A stretch of 64,000 nucleotides of DNA from contig VCMS01000234.1 in NCBI GenBank assembly GCA_022539475.1, positions 23,523 through 87,522 on the forward strand. The letters are read 5' to 3'. Of the stretch, positions 43,441 to 53,020 are shown one piece after another. Numbering within the stretch: the first letter of the stretch is position 1; each line of letters starts with the position of its first letter. This DNA comes from Gracilaria domingensis. Its lineage: Eukaryota; Rhodophyta; Florideophyceae; Gracilariales; Gracilariaceae. The notes under the pieces were generated by a model, which saw nothing but the letters and a program-made list of their open reading frames with translations, did not search any database and was not told the origin of the DNA. The translations under genes were made by a program, and so were the position numbers.

Positions 43441-43893
43441 GCGAACGCCGGTTTGACGCGCTGACATCGATGAACAAACAAACCAATGCGCCGACGGCAA
43501 CGAAGTAAATTCAGAATGATAGAGCCGATCGAAAATGATTGTCCTTGTTGCCCTCCCTCGTTACGGCCCCCGATGAAGACGCTTGAGACGTGGCATCGGC
43601 ACTCGCTAAAGGGAGCGAACAGACCTGAAACTCACGGATGGGTCGAAGAACTCTTGATTTAATTGATCTACTTTGCAAAGCTACTACCCTTGGTACTACT
43701 AAGCATCTGCCCGCACCTTCCTCGCCCATCGCTTTCGTACCCTACAGAGAACCATTCGCGTGGTTTCCACATTCGAGAGAAAGCCATAGCGAGGCCACTC
43801 CAGGCCTTCCGCTTCCGCCGCAGCTCGAATTCCTTTTCGGCCTCCTTTCTACGAAATTTCTTCCAGAATGCGTGCCTTGCTCCCGTCTGGCTC
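43441..43893. other. Convergent intergenic spacer
   Basis: Lies between the 3' ends of two convergent genes. No terminator-like or repeat signal stands out. Confidence 0.4.
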
Positions 43894-45246
43894 TTATTCT
43901 CTTCTCTGCTCTTCCGCCTCTCTTCTAAGCTGCTCCTGTAACTTGTACTGTGTGCAGACCTTGTAATGCGTCTTTAGATGCGCGTTCTGCACAAAACGTC
44001 TGCCACAGGCAGAGCACGAATACTCCCGTGATTCTTTCGGCTGGTGAGTCTTCTCATGCCTTTTCACCTGCGACGGGAAGTAATGCGAGAAATTACACCC
44101 TGGTTTAGAGCAGTAGTACAGTCGGCATGTCCGTCTGTGCCATGCTATATCATGAACCAGTCGTCTGCAAACAGGACAAACTGTCCTCCCATCGGATCCA
44201 GAAGCGTGTGCTACCATCGCTCTAGAGCTCGGACCTGCAACCGGGGCTGTGAGGCCAGATGAACTAGGGCCTGCTACTGCGGCTCCGAAGCCAGACGAGC
44301 TAGGACCGGCAACTGGAGCTCGGGCTCTGAAGCCCGACGACCTAGGACCGGCTTCGGATGGGCCTGATCGCGACGCGTGCCGCATGTGCCCTGCACTTCT
44401 GGATATCCTTCGTTCTACTACATGACCTCCAGACTGTTGAAAGGAGCCCTGAGGCATTCGTTCTGGACTCCTAGACTCCGATGGAGAATTAAGCAAACCC
44501 TCAATCGGAGCGGGCCCAGATGCGTACGTCCTTGCGCGCCTTTCAGGCTGCTGAGAAGGTGCATTGGATCTACGTCTTTCGCCGTCTGAGCTGGATCCGA
44601 ATGAATGGTTCAGCAAGTCTGGAACCGTTCTAACGCGGCGCGAAGGTCCAGCTCCAGATGAACTGGAGCGACAAAGGCCTCCAGGCTGCTGAACAGGTGC
44701 ATTGGATGGGCGCCCTTGTTCCTCTGAGCTGGATCTAGATGAGTAGTTCAGCAAATCAGGAATCCGCCTGATTCGGTTCGGGGGTTCTGCTCTAAATGAA
44801 CTGGAGCGGCGAAGGCTTCCAGGCTGCCGAGCCGCCACACTTGCTTGTCTTCCTCTACCACCCAGCCCCGACGAGGATGAGTCATTCACCAAGTCGAGAA
44901 CGTCAATCCCTCCACGTCGATCATCTGTTGTTGTCTGTGGAACGTCAGGTTCTTCTCGAGAACTGCCCTGGCCACTGTTCCTTTTAGACTTTCTCCTTTT
45001 ACTGACCAGATACTCCATGGACATTTTATTTGAATATCGCCTTCTATCTTCGTCGTCCCCTGCACCGCCAGAAGAGCCTTGCGCGTATGAGCTCATTTCG
45101 TGTTCAAGCGTACCAAATTTTTGTTTCAAAGTCGAGTTAGTGCTGGCGCCGTTTTCAGTCTGCTCTTCTACTCTGATTCGAAACTCAGAGACGCTGAGAA
45201 GGGGTTGTATATTTATTACGCTGATTTCTGCACCAGATCCTACCAC
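43894..45246 (-). CDS. Zinc-finger protein with internal repeats
   Basis: 450 residues, uninterrupted. The C-terminal 95 residues hold three zinc-finger-like modules: CPVC...HRRTC (357-374), a classical C2H2 finger YYCSKPGCNFSHYFPSQVKRH (378-401), and CSACGRRF...KTHYKVC (411-431), followed by a charged helix. The N-terminal 110 residues are polar and basic. Residues 114-290 contain four degenerate repeats of 43-48 residues, each starting IPDLLNxS or similar and including a QQPG and an R-rich segment. Residues 300-345 repeat APVAGPSSSGF. This suggests a nuclear nucleic-acid-binding protein with a long disordered repeat region. It could be a transcription factor or belong to a repetitive gene family. 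Met51 is a possible alternative start. Confidence 0.75.
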   Translation of the reverse strand: MVGSGAEISVINIQPLLSVSEFRIRVEEQTENGASTNSTLKQKFGTLEHEMSSYAQGSSGGAGDDEDRRRYSNKMSMEYLVSKRRKSKRNSGQGSSREEPDVPQTTTDDRRGGIDVLDLVNDSSSSGLGGRGRQASVAARQPGSLRRSSSFRAEPPNRIRRIPDLLNYSSRSSSEEQGRPSNAPVQQPGGLCRSSSSGAGPSRRVRTVPDLLNHSFGSSSDGERRRSNAPSQQPERRARTYASGPAPIEGLLNSPSESRSPERMPQGSFQQSGGHVVERRISRSAGHMRHASRSGPSEAGPRSSGFRARAPVAGPSSSGFGAAVAGPSSSGLTAPVAGPSSRAMVAHASGSDGRTVCPVCRRLVHDIAWHRRTCRLYYCSKPGCNFSHYFPSQVKRHEKTHQPKESREYSCSACGRRFVQNAHLKTHYKVCTQYKLQEQLRREAEEQRRE

Positions 45247-46119
45247 ATACGGCAGTTCTTTGACAGCGGCTTCGCTCTGTGATTAAACCCAGCATGGGAC
45301 ATATATTTCTTTAGTTTTGTCATACATTGTAGAATGCTTTGGTAGAGTGGCTTCTTTAAATATGATTGAAGACTTTTGAGCTACTGGAAGGACCAAGACT
45401 TCTAAATGGTGACGAAAACTTGATTTGTATCCAAGGGATTACATGACTACATCATGTATGGTGGATAGAAGAAAGGTCCTTGAAATTAAGTTTGTCACAC
45501 AAATCATATGCAACGCTTTTCTGTTAATTATGAGAACCATGAGCTAATATACATATTGTTCTATTGTTATACAACAGCCAGCAACTGCATTGCAGAATTT
45601 ATCGATTCAAACGATCGAAAAAGCATGATCGCAGGACGGCTGACATGACTAGAATGGGACTCAGCTGTCATCAAAGCAGAGTTGAAGAGCATAAGCCGAC
45701 ACTTTCATCTTTTTCACATGTTTCTGATTCTAAGTTACCAACGAAATTCAAGCTTTGTCAATTGCAGAAATGAGTAACAATCCTCAAAGCTGGTCCGGAG
45801 GGGACGACAGGAAGTCGCCAAGAGATGGAGATAATCTAGGCGTGAGCAAGGGGCGCACGGAGGAAAGGTCAAGTGTAACACAGAAGACAGTCTACAAGCC
45901 AGCCGTGACGCTTGATCACCGTCCGTGGCTTGTAGCTCACGTGCTGCGAGCCAGCACAGGACAGTAGACAGCTTGTAGAATAGTCGTAGATATCTCTAGA
46001 CTGCTACAAGATCTGTATTAAAGGAGCGTCAGCCGGCCTTTCCCTCCATCGGAGAAGGCCAGACTTCACTCAACCATCTCTTTATTACATCAAGGAAAGG
46101 TAGACAGACACAAATTGCG
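45247..46119. other. Spacer with hairpin
   Basis: The promoter side of the zinc-finger gene. An inverted repeat GGCCTT...AAGGCC lies at about 46036-46061. A 70-codon frame (45755-45967) is unsupported. Confidence 0.4.
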
Positions 46120-46566
46120 TTGTGGAGAAAGAGTGGGGATGCTTATCAATTCTCGACACATGAAGGCGAATCTTCTGGAGCTCCAGGTGTCGTCGAGTGG
46201 ATTGAAGCGACGTTTCTGGCTGTGATTGGGAGTTTACCCGCTGGTGTGCAAATGCCACTAGCAGCACCCCTAATTCTTCCTCCTACCCCTGCACTACTGC
46301 ATGCAACCCAATCTAGCGCTGAAGTGCTCCCTTGACGTTCACCAATCTCAGAACCTAGTCACTCAAGAAACTCTTCATTGTCATGCCCACATTGCACAGG
46401 AAGTTTCGGAACAGATGTAAGCCTAAGAATCCACGTGAGGAACAAGCATGACCATAAACATCTTCGTCATTCATGGACTGTACCTTTAGCGCTCCTGACG
46501 GTGAAACTCTTGGGCTCAATGAAGAGATCAGTACAGCAATTACAAAGTGACGTGCAGGATTTGTAG
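46120..46566 (+). pseudogene. C2H2 zinc-finger relic
   Basis: One reading frame with an in-frame TGA at 46333-46335. The part after it encodes a good C2H2 finger, CPHC-TGSFGTDVSLRIHVRNKH (about 46384-46450), followed by helical sequence up to a TAG at 46564. The frame then continues open for 17 more codons. The part before the TGA (from ATG 46120) is Pro/Ala-rich. The nearby gene at 43894-45246 is also a zinc-finger gene, but the sequences are not obviously duplicates. Likely a decayed gene; a stop-containing exon junction is possible. Confidence 0.45.
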
Positions 46567-46757
46567 AAAATACTGGCGCTTTTCGAATATGGAGAACATT
46601 TGCAAACGAGTGGACATTGAGCTTGGAGATTCAAAAACAGAATAGTCAAAAGCGCCTCGAAAAGATTTCTTTCTAGAGCGAAAAAAAGTGGCGGTTCTCC
46701 TTTGTTTCTTTGTGAACAACCGTCTAAGGCATTACAAGTATTATTTAAATATCAGCG

Positions 46758-46935
46758 CTTTGGGAAGCGAACTTCTCAAAGTAGGAGGCGCTGAATCTCC
46801 AATAAAACTATTCGTTGGTACACCATCATTTAAACTAAATCTTTCTAGGCGAAAATAATGCCATTCTTTCATCAGAGGTTCAGAGAAGCATGGCTTCTCT
46901 AAGAAGGGACCGCAAAGCTCGTTCAGAGCTTTGCG
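46758..46935. repeat. Three adjacent hairpins
   Basis: 46758-46781 (10-bp arms CTTTGGGAAG / CTTCTCAAAG with one G-T pair), 46882-46900 (AGAGAAGC-ATG-GCTTCTCT), and 46911-46935 (CGCAAAGCTC-GTTCA-GAGCTTTGCG, perfect). Smaller relatives lie at 5029, 32763 and 47443. Confidence 0.75.
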
Positions 46936-49900
46936 TAGCTAAATACGCACGAAAACCATCGACTTTATATTTTCATTCAAAAATATATCGTAGAAGTTTA
47001 GATTTTTCTTAAATTGTACAACAAAGTTTAAGAATAGTTATATATACTTTATATATCCAACCAAGCGGTATCATGATCGTAGAATACATAGCATTCTACA
47101 AAGATTTGGGAACCTGCTTCCACAAGAATCCAGATTAAATAAAATTTGCTCGTTTTGTTTTTACAGGTTCTCATTTGTTGGATTGCGATTGATCCAGAGT
47201 TGAGATATGTCCAAAAAATGGCCGAAATGCGGCGTGTGACACGGCGCATATAAACAAAGACTTTTATTAGAGGACAGCAGCTTCTTTGACACAAACTTAA
47301 GATATCTATTTATAAAGCGGTAAAACGCTGAATCCTCCAAAAATGAGATTGACCGCCAATTTGTAGCAAGCGGCCTATTTCTACAAGACTTTTTTTGAAA
47401 AGAGATCTTAATCAGATCAAAACAGCCAGCTTTTGCCCATGTATAGAGCTTTGCTATAAAATGTTTTATTTACATATTATTCTCTAAAGAGAAAAGGTGC
47501 CTTTTTGAAGCAAGTGATTATGACTTTTATACCTACCATGCATTCAATAGGCTTGTTTTATTCTTTAGATTAGATCAGAGAAGTATCCTTCAGGTAATTC
47601 TTCCTTCTTATAGAAAATAATTTTGCATATAAAAGAAAAAAACTCTTACTTGTGGACGACAAAGCATAAAAGAAGACTATATGCACTCGTTCGGGAAAGC
47701 AAAGCGAAAATGCACTAAAACATTTAAACTTTTCAAACATAAGGTAGTCTTGCATTCGTAGTTAAAGATCGGGCTCAATAGTATCATCATCTACACCAAC
47801 CATTTGATATTTTGAATCCAATCAATACTGACGCTTTCCTTTATAATTTTTTCAGCCATTGTGCGTTAAGCAACTTTTTCTTTAGCGATAGCTTTTAAAC
47901 GATATCCAATTTGATTATAAAATTCACCATCAACGCTGTAAAGAAGAAGCATTTTGATAAAGGCGTTCATTTAAAAAATGAAATAAAAAATATTGTAACA
48001 AAAACCTTCGGTCTGAAGATATTTTGACCTAGAGTCAAATAGCTTCCCAAATAGTACACGTTAATAACAAGTCATTTTATTTCGAAGTGTAGAAACGTTT
48101 TTTCGGAATAAAGTTCTTCCAAAAGAGTAATTGTCTTGCAAAATAGCAAAACTACTGGTTTTTACCTTCAATATTCTTACTTTTATGCTATAGCAAACAG
48201 TTTTAATTTAGATTCGTATCTTTAAAGTTTGAAAACTTTTTACACCACAAGAATAAAATATTGTAAGAAAAAGAAGATTCCTTGAAATAAATTGTTTCAA
48301 ATATTACATAACAATGCTATGAATATATCTTTTTGTGTTTTAGAAACATGCCAACATTTGATATTACAAATTCATTTTGATTTACGTGCAGTTCGAAATA
48401 TTATTGCAAGTACATTTCTCAAACTTCGGCATGCAGTTAGTTTAACTTTTTTAAGCGGTATTTTCTGGTATGATAGTGACTTATCCAAGTAACTCCCAAT
48501 AAAAACAAAAATGCGTAGAGTGGTTATCTTCTTTGGTGATTGCTGTATATCTCTCAAGCATTCTTTAAATTTATGCTACATTAGTTTCCAAGATAGTAAA
48601 CGTTAGTAACTAACATTCTGATTTCAAACTATAGGAAAGTATCCATTAGATAAAATTTATGTAAAAGAAAAGAAGCTTAGGTTTAATTTTTCAAGTTTTT
48701 TTGTTTTCGCTGTCAGAATGTCACAAGATTAAAATTGGTTTCTTTTTGGTAGCCGAAATGTTTTCAAGTTTCCAGAATAAGAATAACATAGTGCTTGTGA
48801 CTTGTCGGGTGCAAAACCGAAGCCAAAACTGTCACGAACTAACCCAAAGAGTTTAGCAGAAAGATGTCCACGCGTGTGGGATGTATTTTTCTAGAGGATC
48901 GGTACAACGAACTATAGAAAAAGAGGAAATAAGAGTGGGACCCTCGCAAGTTAAATAGCCTCAATAAAAAATGCCAAAATGGTACGGTGTACAAACATCA
49001 GTTTCTTGTACAAACACAAAACGCGACAGAAGCAAGGACAACACACACAAAAAGTATTCTAGAGAACACAGAGTAAATAGCCGAATATTTGCAGCGTAGA
49101 GTCCATATGTTAACGAACTATACACTTTTAGAGGGAAGAAAAGCTAGAGCCGTCATTTTAAACAAAGATCACCCTGGTTAAAAAGCTTAATTAACCGCGA
49201 CGGCCGCCACGCAAGCACGGTAACAAGTGAATTCGGTAGACATTACAAATAAATTTAACTCAATTCTTCACTCAGTGTAGCAAACGTCCACAAGTAGCGG
49301 TCAAGTTTCAATATGATCCACCTTTTCTAACGTGTCTGAACCATTTCGAGCAGAATTTCTATTTATAGCTAGTTATACGTTATATACTTTAGAGAAAGCG
49401 ATCCTCAGAGATACCATTTCGGTAAAGGTAATCGTAACTTATTGACACGCACATCGATGGGGAACTCAGGATCATGAGTAGCACGATGACGTTCATCCGG
49501 GCCACGGAGGTCTACATGTGTACCACTATTTGTTTGTTTGGATGCTGTGGATCTTTACAAAATTTTTAGAATTACTCTGTGGGTTTTAGTCCGACACTGT
49601 TTGTGATGAGAAATGAACATGAGGGGCTTAGATTAATATATATCATTTGAATATTTTTGATAACCCTCTAGAAGGCCCCTCATTTTACTAATTTGTTGAT
49701 GACTTACAGTCATCACCAATCTAGTAAAGGTAACCTGGTATGCGCCTCTAACTATTTTGTCTGAGCGATGACTCCAATTCCTCGCAGAGCGAGTTACTGC
49801 AGCACGGTGTAATTATTTCCCGGATCTAACCAGAAGATTGCACGCAGTGCATACCATCATTGCTCTTGTTTTCCTTTTGTTTTTCTTGTGACTCGTGCAG

Positions 49901-50155
49901 TGCACACTTCTTTTGTTTATCGACCGGTGGCCCCTCTCCGCCGCAGTATTTGGGTGTGTACTTGATATTTCTTTCTTTTTCTGCCATTGGTTTGGTTCAT
50001 CACCGCCTAATATTATTTAGTTGTTTTTTCTTTGGCTATCTACATTGAATACAGCTACTATCGCTGATGGCGAAGATACCTATACTGCTGTGTCACCTTT
50101 GCTTTGTTTTCTCGTCCGGGCATTCTTCCTCAACCCTGTGGTATAGCCTGAAATC
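46936..50155. other. AT-rich gene-free region
   Basis: 3.2 kb with no supported gene or RNA. A roughly 50-bp sequence (TAGCTTCCCAAATAGTACACG at 48039 and a diverged copy at 48580) is repeated about 540 bp apart. A hairpin GAGGGGCTT...AAGGCCCCTC spans about 49621-49682. Confidence 0.5.
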
Positions 50156-51135
50156 TGTAGAGCAAAACGCCCTTTGTGGGGATGCACTGAGGTGTTTTTC
50201 ATAGTTTGTTGGCCCGTTAACGGCTTCGGCACGTCATGTTATGAGAAGTTACCGTAATGATGGCCCCATTTTGGGTATGCCTAGAAAGGGTAGTGTTTCT
50301 GCACACGTGTGCTGAGTTGGCCCGATGCCGGGTGCACCGTGGCAAGCCTTCCACGGTTTCACACTTGTAGGACGTTGGCCGGCAGCGCCGGATAGTTCGA
50401 CATTTTTAGTTGATATTTTCAAGTGCCCTATATAGGTGGCGGCACTTGTCGCCACTGGACGGGAAGTAAACTTCAAGGAGGCTGTTGGCTCTAGCTTCTT
50501 GCCGCGTGCGAACGGTTTTTCGTCCCTAACCGGGCTTTACCGCCGCATCCCTGGAGTTGCTATCCACCTCTGTCCACGAGGAGTCCTAGACCGTCGTTAT
50601 GGCATCTTTTGTTGTTTATTGGTTATTATTTCCATCATACGGCTCTTGCTTCTCTGGTCTGTTTTACAGGTTTTTGCTCACTAGTCTCGGGACTTACTCC
50701 CGTTTATCAAAAGTCAGTGCTCCGCGGTGCGGCTCGTTTGCTGTTCCTTTGTTGCCCCCCCTACCGTTGGGCTGGATACCCCCACTCGCTTTGGCTCGCC
50801 GGAACATCCGGATACCTGCGCCGATTCTTCCCCCTTTTCCTCTGACTGAACGTTCAGATCGGGGCCACCCGGATTTACATCCGGCATCGCGTTGGCCCTA
50901 TCAGAGGGTTCTTCTGCTGCATCTACCTTTATAGAGAGCAGGCGTCGAACACCCTGTCGGTGCGCTTTCCGCGACGCGGCTCTTGTTTTCCCACTCGTGG
51001 GATTGCACCACAAAGTCCTCGTGGATTTACACCCTCGTCGGAGGATACAGGTTGCGCTGTTGCTGTGCGAATCTCTCTTTAGAGCGAGGATTCCAACTGC
51101 CTCGATGGCTTTTCCCCTCCTCGAAATGCTCTACA
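50156..51135 (+). repeat. E3 5' LTR
   Basis: 980 bp, starting TGTAGAGCAA and ending ATGCTCTACA. It aligns with the E1 LTR to about 51013 (TTGCACCACA) and then has about 122 bp that the E1 LTR lacks. The TATA box is at 50428-50436. The primer site TGGTCTCCCGACCTAG starts at 51140. Confidence 0.9.
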
Positions 51136-51320
51136 AATTGGTCTCCCGACCTAGAAGCTCTTAAGAACGGGTTAATGAAAAATTGGTTTTAATTTTTTGC
51201 TGATCTTTTTCAATTGGTTTCTTGTTGTCCAGTTTGGGTATCTTTGTTGCTTTGTTGCCATTGTTCGGCCTTGGTTTGTTGCTTGTCCTGAAATGATCAG
51301 TCGGACCATGTTCGGTTGAC

Positions 51321-51512
51321 ATGGCTGGCCCTTCAGAGGGATCTCGGGAAGGTTCGAACCTTTCCGCCGCTCGGGCGTCGAAGCAAATGTCACAGAATCC
51401 TACGCAGAAAAAGCCGACATCAGCCCAAGTGAAACAGACCCCGGATGTCCCGGCTACCCAGGCTATTGGGTTGGCTGTGATATCTACCCAATTGGGTTCT
51501 CTCGGTGGTTGA
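51321..51512 (+). pseudogene. E3 gag start (short)
   Basis: An ATG-initiated frame of 63 codons, about 180 bp after the primer binding site, rich in Ser, Gln, Lys and Pro (MAGPSEGSREGSNL). Its position and composition fit a gag N-terminus, but no capsid or zinc-knuckle part follows. It may be a truncated gag or a non-coding leader. Confidence 0.35.
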
Positions 51513-51967
51513 GAGTTGAGGACCCATCTGCAGGTTCTCTGTATATCGAATACAGAGGAGTATGCTCCGTAAAGTGCATGTGGTATAACTGGTCGGTGCG
51601 AGCTGTGAGTGGGGAGCCCTACGTAGGCTCGACCCTGCGGAGGGTTGAAACGCGTGACACCTAATAGGTCAGCAGCACCCACCGTTGCCTATAGTGAAAG
51701 GTGACCAAGTGGTAAATACGCCTGCACTGGTGTGCGGCAGGCTCGTGTAACCCGCGAGGTAAGCAAAACTAACAGAGGACGACTATGCTTACCAATTGGT
51801 GACTGTAGAACCGAACTGGTATCACTTTAGCCTAGTTGGTGCTTGACTTTACCATTCGGTGTGGGAGGTTGGCGTCTCGGGGGTTTAGTACACCCGAGCG
51901 CCCCTCCGGCTCTCACGGGCCTAGCGCCACGGGGGCCACCGGGAGGTGCTTTTTGTGGTGCACCATC
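51513..51967. other. Segment with a 20-bp repeat
   Basis: No gene seen. At 51791-51870 the core TTGGT/CTGGT/TCGGT recurs exactly every 20 bp (51796, 51816, 51836 and 51856), making four units that start ACC or CC and share little else. The possible E2 target duplication CCATC is at 51963-51967. Confidence 0.5.
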
Positions 51968-52941
51968 TGTGGGGCAAACTCGGAAGAGTGAAACCCACTA
52001 GACTGTCCGAAGGTCCGCTCTCGTGAGAGATGGCAGACCAGTGACAGAGCCCTCTGTACCACCGTAACTCGGTTGTAAGGCCGAAGTGGCAACTGGCTAT
52101 ACCTACAGAGGTGCTAGGCCACGTGGTGAGGAAACGATGAGAAACTCCAGAGATGGGGTGGTATCGGCAACGATAAAACACGACCAACGACAGGTGTAGT
52201 CCCGAGAGGGAAAGCAACAGAAAACAACAACCAAACAACACCCACACGCGACGGGTAGGGCCTCCTCGGCACTGTGCCCGGAGCGGGGCGAGATCCTCCA
52301 ACGGTAATGCACGGGTTTCCGTAAACACGGCAAAACTCTATACAGAGTCGGATCACTTCGTAATCTAGTCCTATACCTCCTCGGTACGACCCTCAGGTCC
52401 CGACATCAACGACAGATGTTCCTCAAAGGTACCGAGAGGGTAGGACCACCGTAACCAGACGTGGCTATATTCGCGAGAGTGATAACCCACGTAGGCGGTT
52501 GGCGCCAGAGCCTCACTCGTGTAGAGTCCATTCAAGAGAGCGCTACTCGACAAAGAGTTCACTTAGAAGTGCTCGGGTTGACTTTACAAAGGTGCTCGCG
52601 ACGACGAGGTCGAGCTCACCTAAGTAGGTCTAAACTAACTATTTACACGTGGTGCACACCCGCAGGGGTCCGTACACGTGGCTAGCCCAGTGTCAGGCAC
52701 CTCAGGTGCACTACCTATTGTCCCGTAATATGCACACACACGGTGGTGTAGTACACGCGTCCACCTAGCGGTATTGGCCAGCAATGGCAACCCTGATTAC
52801 AGGTAACTGTGGGAAAGCCGTTCCAAAAGTAACCGCCAAAATTGGGTCCAACTCATAACTCTTCGAGTGCATCCTCGTATCACTCCCCTGAGTATATGAG
52901 GCGCATCATCCTGATAACCACGCAAAATGCGTTGCTCTACA
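51968..52941 (-). repeat. E2 3' LTR
   Basis: 974 bp. On the minus strand it starts TGTAGAGCAACG and ends TTTGCCCCACA. The other LTR is 986 bp, and the two differ mainly by scattered one-base indels. Confidence 0.93.
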
Positions 52942-52954
52942 TCTCCCCCTCCTT
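52942..52954 (-). other. E2 polypurine tract
   Basis: On the minus strand AAGGAGGGGGAGA directly precedes the 3' LTR. Confidence 0.9.
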
Positions 52955-53020
52955 AGAGCCGAGAACGACTTCGAGGCTGAAGTTTTGTGCGAAACGCATG
53001 TACGTAAGTACGTCACAGTC

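Larger units (their letters stand above)
50156..51512 (+). mobile_element. E3, truncated LTR element
   Basis: A 5' LTR, primer binding site and the beginning of an internal region, with no protease, RT or integrase and no 3' LTR following. The internal part stops being recognisable at about 51512. E2 lies 455 bp further on, so E3 may have been broken by deletion or nested insertions. The LTR is related to the E1 LTR over most of its length. Confidence 0.8.

Noticed and set aside
43182-43481. Minus-strand polyproline ORF
   Set aside because: It is the complement of the glycine-tail codons of the DUF2207-like gene.
51352-51360. tRNA-like GTTCGAACC word
   Set aside because: No anticodon or acceptor stems could be paired around it; it lies in the E3 gag leader.
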